From: Gammaproteobacteria bacterium
GTDB taxonomy: Bacteria; Pseudomonadota; Gammaproteobacteria; Poriferisulfidales; Poriferisulfidaceae
Direction of reading: 5' to 3'
NCBI GenBank assembly: GCA_028819565.1
Contig: JAPPLD010000011.1
Span: 1 to 50,692 of the forward strand
DNA: 50,692 bases
The notes under the pieces were generated by a model. The model was not told where the DNA came from and did no database searches. It saw only the letters and a program-made list of their open reading frames with translations. Made by a program: the position numbers and the translations under genes. Position 1 is the stretch's first letter; each line of letters opens with the position of its first letter. Shown in pieces: positions 39,430 through 48,313 of this stretch.

Positions 39430-40160
39430 GACCCTTCCTGCAAGACGGTATGTACAGTTCGGTTGCCGAGCGGCTGCACGGGGCGGGCATTCCGCCCTTT
39501 TTGCTGTTCCAGCCAACGCTGCTCCGCCGATCCCAGGGTCATCGGCTCCATCGCCAATAGCCAATTAACCCCTTCGGTGCACGGCGGCATCGTCAAGGAT
39601 CCTCGATAACCCACGAAACGGCTCTGCCGGGGAATCAGTCCGGTCGGGTCAAGGGTCAGCGGCTCTCCAGCCTTGGCAGCCTGCAACCAATCCCAGAAAG
39701 AGTCAGGAAAAGCCTGCTCCGCATCGGGGCGCAACGGGATCCCAAGCACGGCGATCTCCCCCGAATCGGTTACATGCACTAGGTGGAGTTCTCCCGCCTC
39801 TGCACTATCCGACCACAAGTGTTCACCCGGAGTATGGAAGTGGAATTGCCTCAAGGAAAAGGTCCGATCCCCGAGTAGCAACCGGGAACCCGGCTCCATA
39901 TCCACCCGGACGGCGTACACGTTGTCGCTCAGTCGTCCAATCGTCGGTTGATAGTGGAGCGCAAGACATTCGACCGTCGGCTCCACCTCTCCCCCCGACA
40001 AGGCAATTGGGGACTGTTCCTGGCCCTCGGCACATGCTTTCCAATCCGAATGCAACTGCCCCCAGTGATCCGGGCCTTCACTCCCACAGTAGCTCCAGCA
40101 GGGCAATTCTTTAGGTTTACGCGAAGTCACGGCAAGAGTCCGGTCCACTGAAAGAGACAA
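39426..40160 (-). CDS. alpha-class carbonic anhydrase, probably exported
   Basis: This zinc enzyme hydrates CO2. Ligands are H107 and H109 (QFHFHTPGEH) and H126 (ELHLVH), with E124 as the gate residue and SLTMPPCTEGVNW as the TTPP-like substrate region; numbering is from a TTG at 40160. That start cuts through a hydrophobic segment: in the same frame upstream are 15 codons reading RNRRNFLSSFACFG, forming a Tat-like signal peptide. They begin at an ACG (40203-40205) with a perfect GGAGG 8 nt upstream; no ATG, GTG or TTG is available there. The real start may be that ACG. Export fits alpha carbonic anhydrases, which are usually periplasmic. Confidence 0.88.
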   Translation of the reverse strand: MSLSVDRTLAVTSRKPKELPCWSYCGSEGPDHWGQLHSDWKACAEGQEQSPIALSGGEVEPTVECLALHYQPTIGRLSDNVYAVRVDMEPGSRLLLGDRTFSLRQFHFHTPGEHLWSDSAEAGELHLVHVTDSGEIAVLGIPLRPDAEQAFPDSFWDWLQAAKAGEPLTLDPTGLIPRQSRFVGYRGSLTMPPCTEGVNWLLAMEPMTLGSAEQRWLEQQKGRNARPVQPLGNRTVHTVLQEGS

Positions 40161-40340
40161 CCCGAAGCATGCGAATGAGCTTAGGAAATTCCGTCGATTC
40201 CGCGTCGCGGGAACCTCCGGCTAATGGAAGAGGCACTCGATTCGCTTTCGGGCATCAAAATTACGAGCCATTGTACCTGTCCACTCCCAGCGTCCCGGAC
40301 GCGAATGCCGTAGAATATGCGCGCCTTTTGAGGATTTGCC

Positions 40341-41012
40341 ATGCCTCTCCCCGACCAGATCGCCCCGTCCATCCTGTCCGCGGATTTCGCACGCCTTGGT
40401 GCGGAAGTGGATGCAGTTGTCGAGGCCGGGGCCGACATGATCCACTTTGACGTAATGGATTACCATTACGTTCCCAACCTCACTATCGGTCCGCTGGTCT
40501 GCGAGGCCCTGCGCAAGCACGGCGTCACTGTGCCCATAGACGTTCATTTGATGGTGACCCCGGTGGACGGGCTGATTACCGACTTCGCCAAGGCAGGGGC
40601 CAGTTCCATTACGTTTCACCCGGAAGCGACCCAGCATGTGGACCGCAGCCTGCAATTGGCCCGCGACCTCGGCTGCAAGAATGGGCTGGTGCTCAATCCG
40701 GCCACGCCTTTGAGTGCCCTGGATCATGTTCTGGACAAGATCGACATGGTCCTGCTGATGTCCGTCAATCCCGGGTTCGGGGGGCAGTCCTTTATCCCTC
40801 AAACTCTGGAGAAGATCCGCCAGGTCCGCGCTCGGCTCGACACCTGCGACCAGCCGGTCCGCCTGGAAGTCGATGGCGGCATCAAGGTAGACAACATCGC
40901 CAGCGTGAAAGAGGCTGGGGCGGATACGTTCGTCTGTGGCTCTGCCGTCTTCGGCAGCGACGATTATGCGGCCACGATGGCCGCGATGCGCGCAGAGCTC
41001 GCCCGGATCTGA
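40341..41012 (+). CDS. rpe: ribulose-phosphate 3-epimerase
   Basis: This 223-residue TIM-barrel enzyme interconverts ribulose 5-phosphate and xylulose 5-phosphate. Motifs: [31 protein letters not shown] with the metal-binding His and Asp, [19 protein letters not shown] and EVDGGIK at the catalytic Asp and phosphate site. It serves the pentose phosphate pathway and, in an autotroph, the Calvin cycle. It stands alone and is divergent from the carbonic anhydrase gene. Confidence 0.96.
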   Translation: MPLPDQIAPSILSADFARLGAEVDAVVEAGADMIHFDVMDYHYVPNLTIGPLVCEALRKHGVTVPIDVHLMVTPVDGLITDFAKAGASSITFHPEATQHVDRSLQLARDLGCKNGLVLNPATPLSALDHVLDKIDMVLLMSVNPGFGGQSFIPQTLEKIRQVRARLDTCDQPVRLEVDGGIKVDNIASVKEAGADTFVCGSAVFGSDDYAATMAAMRAELARI

Positions 41013-41123
41013 AGGCATCAATCGAATCTAGTACGGCACAACTGTCAAGCGGGGTACACCCAGACGCTTGAATCAATATCAAAGGGCAGAGGTCTTGCCT
41101 TCCGGAATTACAAATTACTGGCT

Positions 41124-41411
41124 TTAAGCCGTGACGAAATGTTCAACTGAAATCTTTTCAGCACGGTCTTGAGCCTGCCACAGATCGTACGCCATCTGCA
41201 TCCCGAGCCAAGTCTCAGGAGTCGAACCAAATGCCTTTGATAGACGGATCGCCATATCAATGGAAATGCCCGTACGCTCGTTTACGAGCTCGGAAAGCGC
41301 CTGACGCGTGACTCCCAAGCCTTGAGCAGCCCGAGTGACGGAAAGCCCTAGAGGCTCGAGGCATTGCCTTTTTACAATTCCGCCTGGATGTGGAGGATTC
41401 TTCATTGCCAT
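41124..41411 (-). CDS. higA: HigA-type antitoxin (second higBA locus)
   Basis: This 95-residue protein starts PPHPGGIVKRQCLEPLGLSVT, typical of HigA/VapI, followed by the helix-turn-helix TRAAQGLGVTRQALSELVNERTG (parts AAQGLGVTRQALSELV and NERTGIS) and the FGSTPETWLGMQMAYDLW segment. It follows the toxin gene by 11 bp. The first ATG at 41411 or the internal Met at residue 3 could both serve as start. Confidence 0.92.
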   Translation of the reverse strand: MAMKNPPHPGGIVKRQCLEPLGLSVTRAAQGLGVTRQALSELVNERTGISIDMAIRLSKAFGSTPETWLGMQMAYDLWQAQDRAEKISVEHFVTA

Positions 41412-41422
41412 ATTCGACCTCC

Positions 41423-41701
41423 TCAGTGATAGTCCACGTAATCAACTTCAACTGCCGATCCATTTTCGAACCGGAATGTTACTCGCCAGTTCCCGGATAC
41501 CGAAACCGCGTAATAACCCCTTTTTCGACCTTTCAGCCCATGCAACCGAAATCCTGGAAGATTCATGCCTTGCGGCGTTCTGCTAAGGTCAAGAGCAGCC
41601 AAAATATCCACCAGTTTTTGTACGTGTTCCTGTTTTACGTGTCGCGTCGTTTTGCGATCGTATAACGCTTTTAGTCCACGATGCTTAAACGACTTGATCA
41701 T
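41423..41701 (-). CDS. higB: HigB-type toxin (second higBA locus)
   Basis: The 92-residue protein from ATG 41701 has MIKSFKHRGLKALYD, LDLSRTPQGMNLPGFRLHGLKG (parts TPQGMNLPGFRLH and GRKRGYYAVSVSG) and WRVTFRFENGSAVEVDYVDYH, the HigB ribosome-dependent RNase pattern. It is first of the pair. A longer open frame to 41800 covers the promoter and is unlikely. A sigma-70-like promoter lies 8-36 bp upstream. Confidence 0.93.
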   Translation of the reverse strand: MIKSFKHRGLKALYDRKTTRHVKQEHVQKLVDILAALDLSRTPQGMNLPGFRLHGLKGRKRGYYAVSVSGNWRVTFRFENGSAVEVDYVDYH

Positions 41702-41708
41702 ATCGAAT

Positions 41709-41744
41709 ATCTTATCATGCAACCTGTCAGTTGACAATTGACAA
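41709..41744 (-). promoter_or_regulatory. higBA promoter with tandem heptamers
   Basis: On the minus strand TTGTCA (41732-41737), 17 bp, and TAAGAT (41709-41714) form a promoter. The -35 lies in three head-to-tail 7-bp units on the plus strand: CTGTCAG, TTGACAA, TTGACAA (41724-41744). These could be the antitoxin binding site; that link is inferred. Confidence 0.5.
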
Positions 41745-41821
41745 TCACGGGCGTGAGACCACGGTGCCCGGCTCAAATAAGGTACAATGCCGTCATTCAC
41801 ATTGGCTGACGAAATAGGCTT

Positions 41822-42025
41822 ATGGGCGGCATCAGCATCTGGCAGATTCTTGTCATTCTGGCCATCGTGCTGCTGCTGTTTGGCACCAAGCGCTTGCGCA
41901 ACATAGGCGGCGATCTGGGCGAGGCCATCAAGGGTTTCAAGCAGTCCATGCAGTCTGCATCACAGACTGAGAAGTCCGATACCGACGATTCCACCGAATC
42001 CAAGAAAGACACTCCGGGCAGTTAG
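41822..42025 (+). CDS. tatA: TatA/E-family twin-arginine translocase subunit
   Basis: This 67-residue protein has one N-terminal membrane helix ([22 protein letters not shown], parts [16 protein letters not shown] and TKRL), the FG hinge, the amphipathic helix [14 protein letters not shown] and a polar acidic tail. TatA multimers form the pore for folded, twin-arginine proteins. tatB and tatC, usually adjacent, are absent. Tat substrates in this window include SoxY, SoxB, DsrO and possibly the carbonic anhydrase. Confidence 0.94.
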   Translation: MGGISIWQILVILAIVLLLFGTKRLRNIGGDLGEAIKGFKQSMQSASQTEKSDTDDSTESKKDTPGS

Positions 42026-42260
42026 CGCCTGACTGGTGGCAACAATGCCACCCAAACTCTTGACATTTGGAAGCAAGCAAACTGCCTGCTTCCCGAGTCG
42101 CCCCCTTTTGTCGGCTTCGTGCGGCAAAAAATGGCGTCTACCCCAATCTTATGAATCAGTGCTCCATTTGGAACTTCTTTCTATAAAGAAGGTCTTTTAT
42201 ATTTTGCAAGATTTTCTTGCATTAGATATAATGCAATCGAGACACTGGGGGGGCAAGACC

Positions 42261-43370
42261 ATGTCTGAACAAATAATCGGGCGTAGAATCAAAGCATTAC
42301 GAGAAAAAAGAAACTTAACACAAGATGAACTCGCAGATCTTTTCGAATTCAATGACCGGCAAACTGTTTCTGCCATCGAAACTGGGGCGCGCCGCGTCAC
42401 TGCTGATGAACTGGTGCTTGCTGCCGAGAAACTCGGCGAGCCAATCGACTATTTCACTGATCCGTTCCGACTCGTCGGCGAGGGATGTTTTTCATGGCGA
42501 CAGACAAGCGTGAACACTAAACAGTTGGATGCATATGAACAACATGCAGGAAGCTGGATTGCCGCATTTCGGACTTTACGCTCTCAGGTAGGACATGAAA
42601 TACCCCTCCTGCGGCACACCCTCACTCTTGATCGCTATTCGAGCTATGAGGATGCCATGCAGGCGGGGGAGCGATTTGTCAGCCAGTTTGGACTCGGGAA
42701 AGCGCCTGCCTTGCAACTTGCCGAAGTGATGGAGAATGAACTGGATATTTTGGTGCTGATGGTCGATGCAACTGATGGCGTCTCCGGCGCCGCCTGTCAC
42801 TTAGCTGATTTGGATGCAGTACTGATTGCTCGCCACGAGGTTTCAGGCCGCCGCCATTTCGATCTTGCTCACGAACTTTTCCATATTCTCACTTGGGAAG
42901 CCATGCCGCCCAAGCATATAGAGGAGGTAGAAGAAAAACCCAGAAATCGCGTGGAGCAGCTTGCCAATAATTTCGCCGCCGCGGTGCTCATGCCGTCAGA
43001 GGTTCTGGATCAGTTTGGTGATTGGTCAGACCTCACGGAGGAAAAACTGATTGCCCACTTGAACCTTGTCGCAGACGAACTGCATGTGACATCCTCGGCA
43101 CTGAAGTGGCGTCTGACAGCACTCGGAAAAATAAAAAAGACGATTGCAAATTCATTGCCCGAAGCCAAACTGCACAACAACGGGCGCAGTTCTGCCACAG
43201 AAAAAGTCCCTCCCCCTCTATTCTCGCCATCCTTCCTGGAAGTGATTGGAAACGCCATCGAAGAGGGAAAGGTTTCGGTCAGACGTTTGGCTCGGTTACT
43301 TGACATGTCCGTAGACGACCTCTCAAACCTGTTCACGGAACATGGCTTGAAAAGCCCAATTTTCCTGTGA
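42261..43370 (+). CDS. XRE helix-turn-helix and ImmA/IrrE metallopeptidase fusion
   Basis: The 369-residue protein from ATG 42261 has an XRE-type helix-turn-helix (residues 1-60: RRIKALREKRNLTQDELADLF, parts IKALREKRNLTQDELA and TVSAIETGARRVTADEL), a linker, and an ImmA/IrrE peptidase domain with HELFH (204-208) in HFDLAHELFHIL and the later NNFAAAVLMPSEV. Such fusions are antitoxin or repressor-protease proteins. The PIN-like gene starts 6 bp after its stop. The longer frame from 42036 overlaps likely promoter DNA. AT-rich surroundings suggest transfer. Confidence 0.9.
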   Translation: MSEQIIGRRIKALREKRNLTQDELADLFEFNDRQTVSAIETGARRVTADELVLAAEKLGEPIDYFTDPFRLVGEGCFSWRQTSVNTKQLDAYEQHAGSWIAAFRTLRSQVGHEIPLLRHTLTLDRYSSYEDAMQAGERFVSQFGLGKAPALQLAEVMENELDILVLMVDATDGVSGAACHLADLDAVLIARHEVSGRRHFDLAHELFHILTWEAMPPKHIEEVEEKPRNRVEQLANNFAAAVLMPSEVLDQFGDWSDLTEEKLIAHLNLVADELHVTSSALKWRLTALGKIKKTIANSLPEAKLHNNGRSSATEKVPPPLFSPSFLEVIGNAIEEGKVSVRRLARLLDMSVDDLSNLFTEHGLKSPIFL

Positions 43371-43376
43371 GGCACC

Positions 43377-43892
43377 ATGACCCAACCCGAAGAGCCCATA
43401 CTGGTCGACACCAATACGATCATAGAGGCTCATCGAGTAGAGAGCTTGGAAATACTGGTATGCAACTATCGCATAGAGACTGTTGAAGAGTGTGTGACAG
43501 AAACTCAGACAGGATTTCCAAATCGACCGGAGGAACAACAGATTGATGCGCGAGCATTGCGTTCGTCACTAGCAATTGTTCACTTTGTCGAAGACAAAGA
43601 AAAGGCTAAGCTTGCATTGCAAATACAGGGTATCCACTTGGATGATGGCGAAGAAAAACTTTGGGCTCACGCTTTAAGCCGGGATGATATGTGGTTACTT
43701 TGTGGCCCCGACACAGCCAGCATTCATGCTGGTGTGCGACTCGGATTTCGTGAGCGATTGATAACACTGGAATCGCTTTTCAATGGCATTGGTCACAATC
43801 CAAGGATACCCCTGAGAGATGCTTACACTGAACGATGGCTACGAAGAGCACTCGACAAACTAGTTCTCGAAGAAACCTTCGGTCCAGCATAG
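43377..43892 (+). CDS. PIN-like domain protein, putative toxin partner of the XRE-ImmA protein
   Basis: This 171-residue protein has a PIN-nuclease-like acidic pattern: D11 in ILVDTNTIIEAHR, E37/E38 in RIETVEECV, D89/D90 and E92 in HLDDGEEKLWAHAL, and D112 in LLCGPDTASI. PIN proteins are metal-dependent RNases and frequent toxins. It is 6 bp after the XRE-ImmA gene, so the two form one operon, resembling known helix-turn-helix-ImmA plus PIN pairs. Catalysis is inferred from the spacing of acids only. Confidence 0.78.
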   Translation: MTQPEEPILVDTNTIIEAHRVESLEILVCNYRIETVEECVTETQTGFPNRPEEQQIDARALRSSLAIVHFVEDKEKAKLALQIQGIHLDDGEEKLWAHALSRDDMWLLCGPDTASIHAGVRLGFRERLITLESLFNGIGHNPRIPLRDAYTERWLRRALDKLVLEETFGPA

Positions 43893-44018
43893 ACTACATC
43901 AGTTACGGACTTCACTTCAGGAGAATTAGCCGTCCCAAGGCAGGCTTCTTTTAATCCTTGCCCTCCAAGTGAATCCTGTCTGCGCGTAAAATGCGGGCAC
44001 CAAACAACGGACTTTTCC

Positions 44019-45494
44019 GTGAACGACCACCCTACCTTGAGCCAAGCTCAATTCGAGCGCTACCGTTCCGAAGGCTGTACGCATGTCCCGCTGGTGACCA
44101 TGCTGCCGGCAGGCCAGCACAAAGCCTTGGCCTTGTACGCGCCGATAGCGAATCAACCGGGCAGTTACCTGCTTGAATCCGGAGAAATTGATACGCATGC
44201 CGGACGGTACTCGATCATCGGCATGCCCACCGCGACCGAACTGATTTACCAAGACGGCCGGTTTCGCATCGTGGAAGGCAGCGAGACCCGAAGTGCCCAG
44301 GAGACCGACGACCCGTTGTCCTGCGTGGAAGACTACCTGCACAGTCACAAAGTCGCCCCCCTGACGGAAGACTTGCGCTTCGGGGGCGGCCTGGTCGGCT
44401 ATTTCGGCTACGACCTGATCCGAACCATCGAGCCGGTTCTAGCCGGGAGCCGACCGGACGACTTGCTCGGCCTGCCGGACCTGTGGTTGCTTCGCTCGAC
44501 CGAACTGATCATGCTGGACAACCAGACTGGGCAGATCTTGCTGATCGTGAACCAGCCGGTAGATGTTCCGGAAGCCTATGCTGCAGGATGCCAGCGGTTG
44601 CAGGAATTGCGTGCCCAAGTCGAAGAGACCCCAGAGCCGGAACCACTGGTGGACACACCGGACCAGGAATCCTCGTTCACATCGGGATTTACCGAGGCCG
44701 GGTTCTGCGAAGCGGTTCAGACGGCCCGCGAATACATCATCGCGGGCGATCTGATGCAGGTCGTGCTCTCGCAGCGGCTCAGCCGGCCCTACCAGGGCGA
44801 TCCGTTTCACATGTACCGCGGCCTGCACGAGCTCAACCCTTCTCCCTACATGTATTTCCTGAATCTAGGCCCGGTCCAGGTGGTCGGCTCCAGCCCGGAA
44901 ATCCTGGTGCGACGCGAGGACGATGACGTCACGGTGCGCCCGATCGCCGGGACCCGCTGGCGCGGCGAGACGGAAGAAGAAGACCGGAGGCTGGAGGCGG
45001 AACTTCTGGCCGACCCGAAAGAATGCGCCGAACACCTGATGCTGATCGACCTCGGTCGCAACGATATCGGTCGGGTCTGCCAGCCGGGCACGGTCCGACT
45101 GACCGAACAGATGGTGATCGAGCGCTACTCCCATGTCATGCACATGGTCTCAAACGTGGAAGGCAAGCTGTCGCCGGGAATCTCGACCCAAGACGTACTG
45201 CGGGCGACTTTCCCCGCCGGAACGGTCAGCGGCGCCCCCAAGATTCGGGCCATGGAGATTATCGACGAGCTGGAACCGTCAAGCCGCGGCATTTATTCCG
45301 GAGCCATCGGCTACTTCGGATGGGACAGGAACCTCGACACCGCTATCGCCATCCGAACCGCAATCGTTCACAATGGGCAGATTCATGTGCAGGCCGGAGC
45401 CGGGATCGTTTACGATTCAATTCCGGAGCGAGAATGGCATGAAACCATGCACAAGGCGCAAGCCTTGCTCCAGGTCGCGGACCGGTACTGCTGA
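44019..45494 (+). CDS. trpE: anthranilate synthase component I
   Basis: This 491-residue enzyme converts chorismate and ammonia to anthranilate. N-terminal tryptophan-sensing region: APIANQPGSYLLESGE. Catalytic domain: VVLSQRLSRPY, YMYFLNLGPVQVVGSSPEILVRRE (part GSSPEILVR), RPIAGTRWRG, DLGRNDIGRVC, FPAGTVSGAPKIRAMEII, and YSGAIGYFG. It is first in the trpE-G-D-C operon. No leader peptide with tandem Trp codons or attenuator was found upstream, so feedback inhibition may be the main control. Confidence 0.97.
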   Translation: MNDHPTLSQAQFERYRSEGCTHVPLVTMLPAGQHKALALYAPIANQPGSYLLESGEIDTHAGRYSIIGMPTATELIYQDGRFRIVEGSETRSAQETDDPLSCVEDYLHSHKVAPLTEDLRFGGGLVGYFGYDLIRTIEPVLAGSRPDDLLGLPDLWLLRSTELIMLDNQTGQILLIVNQPVDVPEAYAAGCQRLQELRAQVEETPEPEPLVDTPDQESSFTSGFTEAGFCEAVQTAREYIIAGDLMQVVLSQRLSRPYQGDPFHMYRGLHELNPSPYMYFLNLGPVQVVGSSPEILVRREDDDVTVRPIAGTRWRGETEEEDRRLEAELLADPKECAEHLMLIDLGRNDIGRVCQPGTVRLTEQMVIERYSHVMHMVSNVEGKLSPGISTQDVLRATFPAGTVSGAPKIRAMEIIDELEPSSRGIYSGAIGYFGWDRNLDTAIAIRTAIVHNGQIHVQAGAGIVYDSIPEREWHETMHKAQALLQVADRYC

Positions 45495-45509
45495 ATACGG
45501 ATTGCCATC

Positions 45510-46078
<569 letters not shown>

Positions 46079-46082
<4 letters not shown>

Positions 46083-47125
46083 CCCCGGATCACGCCCTCG
46101 AGATCGCCCAAGCCGGTTCCGACCTCGACGCCGCACAGATGGAGGCGTTGATGCGCTCGATCATGGCAGGCGAAGTGGAACCAGATAAACTCAAGGCCCT
46201 GCTGATCGCCTGGCGCGACAAAGGCGAAGCGGTTTCAGAAATCGTCGGGGCCGCAAGGGCTATGCGCGCCTGTTCCGTGCGCATCAACGTCAATGCGCCG
46301 CGAATTCTCGACACCTGCGGCACCGGCGGCGATGGCCTGAGGACTTTCAATGTTTCCACCGCCGTGGCAATCGTTGCTGCGGCAGCAGGTGTTACCGTGG
46401 CGAAACACGGTAATCGCGCAGTCAGTTCCAGCAGCGGCAGCGCCGATGTGCTCGCCGCAGCCGGCCTTGCGATCGACCTTCAGCCAGAGTCGGTGCGCCA
46501 CTGTATCGAAGAAGCCGGAATCGGTTTCCTGTTCGCCCCCTCTCACCACCCGGCAATGCGGCACGCCGCTCCAGTCCGCAAGGAGATTGGGACCCGGACA
46601 CTGTTCAACTTGTTGGGCCCCCTGACTAATCCGGCTGGCGCCACCCATCAGTTGATCGGGCTGTTTGATGCCCGCTGGCTGCGCCCCTACGCCGAAACCC
46701 TGGCGGAACTGGGCAGCACGCGCGCCATGGTGGTGCACTCGCGGGACGGCATGGACGAACTCTCTCTGAATGCGCCAACCGATTTCGCCCTCTTGGATCA
46801 GGGGGAAGTCTCCACCGGTACGCTGGATCCTAAAGCGCACGGATTCGAACCCGTGGACCCGGCTTCACTGCAGGCCGATTCTGCCGAGGACAGCCTCGCT
46901 ATGATTCGCGAGGCATTTGTTGGTAAACCTTCACCCGCAGCAGACCTGATCTGCCTTAATGCTGGCGTAGCACTGCATACCGTCGGAAACGTCGAGGACG
47001 TGAGCGACGGCATCCATCAGGCCCGCGTCATCCTTGAAGACGGTTCCGCTGCCGCCGAACTGGATCAGCTTGCACAAATCACCCAGCGTCTGAAGCAGGA
47101 GGAAGCCGATGCAGATGCTGGATGA
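46079..47125 (+). CDS. trpD: anthranilate phosphoribosyltransferase
   Basis: This 348-residue enzyme joins anthranilate and phosphoribosyl pyrophosphate. Motifs: [71 protein letters not shown] (parts FAPSHHPAM and [13 protein letters not shown]), and the metal-binding DGMDELS. It overlaps trpG by 4 bp and trpC by 17 bp. Confidence 0.97.
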
Positions 47126-47900
47126 GATTCTGGCGCACAAGCGCGATGAAATCGTACGGAAAAAAGGCAAGGTTTCGGAAGCAGGGTTCCGGGAGATGGC
47201 ACATGAAAATCCATCGCCCGGCGGCTTCCGCGATGCTCTCAAGGCCGCGATCGCACAGGATCGCCCGGCCGTCATTGCCGAACTTAAAAGAGCCTCTCCG
47301 AGCCGGGGCGTCATCCGCGAAGACTTCGATCCGACTGCCATAGCCAGCAGTTACCAGCGCGGCGGTGCTACCGCCCTGTCGGTACTGACCGACGCAAAGT
47401 ATTTCAAAGGCTCTGGAGTCGTCCTGGAGTTGGCTCGACGAGGTTCCACCCTACCCATTCTGCGCAAGGATTTCATACTCGACCCCTACCAAGTCTACGA
47501 AAGCTGCGCCATGGGAGCCGCCGCCATCTTATTGATTGTTGCGGCCCTGTCGGATGATGAACTCAAGGAACTCCAACAACTGGCTCGAACCTTCGGGCTG
47601 GACGTGCTGGTGGAAGTGCACGACGGCGAAGAACTGGATCGCGCGGTATCGATCGGTGCGGATCTGATCGGCATCAACAACCGCAACCTGCAAACCTTCG
47701 ATGTGAGCTTGGACACAACCGTCCAACTGGCCCCGCAAGCACCCGAAAATGCTGTTGTGGTCGCGGAAAGCGGCATTCACACCCCGGAGGACATCGCCAA
47801 GATTCGTGCCTGCGGTGTGCAGGCTTTCCTGATCGGCGAGAGCCTGATGCGGGCGGACAATCCTGGCGACCGCTTGGCCGAACTGTTGCAGGAAGCATGA
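47109..47900 (+). CDS. trpC: indole-3-glycerol phosphate synthase
   Basis: This 263-residue TIM-barrel enzyme (monofunctional, no TrpF domain) has VIAELKRASPSRGVI, LSVLTDAKYFKGS, PILRKDFILDPYQVYE, GINNRNLQTF and VAESGIHTPEDI as active-site strands. It overlaps trpD. trpF, trpB and trpA are not in the window and must be elsewhere. The operon continues into an OsmC-like gene through a 4-bp overlap. Confidence 0.97.
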   Translation: MQMLDEILAHKRDEIVRKKGKVSEAGFREMAHENPSPGGFRDALKAAIAQDRPAVIAELKRASPSRGVIREDFDPTAIASSYQRGGATALSVLTDAKYFKGSGVVLELARRGSTLPILRKDFILDPYQVYESCAMGAAAILLIVAALSDDELKELQQLARTFGLDVLVEVHDGEELDRAVSIGADLIGINNRNLQTFDVSLDTTVQLAPQAPENAVVVAESGIHTPEDIAKIRACGVQAFLIGESLMRADNPGDRLAELLQEA

Positions 47901-48313
47901 AAGCGCGCGTTACCTGGCAGGAACACCGCACGTTCGTCGGAGAATCCGGCAGCGGGCACACGGTTGTCATGGATGGAGCACCCGAACACGGTGGACGCAA
48001 CCTTGCCGCGCGTCCGATGGAAATGATGCTGCTGGGCATGGGTGGATGCAGCGCATTCGATATAGTCGGCATGCTGGAACGCGCCCGCCAGCCTCTGGAT
48101 CGGCTGGAGTTGGAAATCGAGGCTGAACGGGCCGAGGACATTCCCCAAGTATTCACCCGCATTCACGTGATTTACCGGGCATTCGGCAACGGCCTGTCGG
48201 AAGCGCAGGTTCGCCGTGCCGTCGACCTCTCGGTCACCAAATACTGTTCCGCCTCCCTGATGCTCGGAGAAACCGCCGAAATCACCTACGATCTTGAACT
48301 GATCGAAAACTGA
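47897..48313 (+). CDS. OsmC/YhfA-family protein
   Basis: This 138-residue protein has the two OsmC cysteines, C51 in MGGCSAFD and C117 in KYCSAS, that act as peroxidatic and resolving residues in OsmC and Ohr. The RPMEMMLLGMGGCSAFDIV region (part PMEMMLLGMGG) resembles the YhfA subgroup, whose substrate is unknown. It overlaps trpC by 4 bp and touches bioA by 1 bp, so it is co-translated with both. Its link to tryptophan or biotin synthesis is unknown; a similar gene next to trpC occurs in other Gammaproteobacteria, from memory. Confidence 0.92.
   Translation: MKARVTWQEHRTFVGESGSGHTVVMDGAPEHGGRNLAARPMEMMLLGMGGCSAFDIVGMLERARQPLDRLELEIEAERAEDIPQVFTRIHVIYRAFGNGLSEAQVRRAVDLSVTKYCSASLMLGETAEITYDLELIEN

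Noticed and set aside
43893-44018. trp leader peptide or attenuator
   Set aside because: No short frame with tandem Trp codons and no terminator-like hairpin with T-run was found before trpE.
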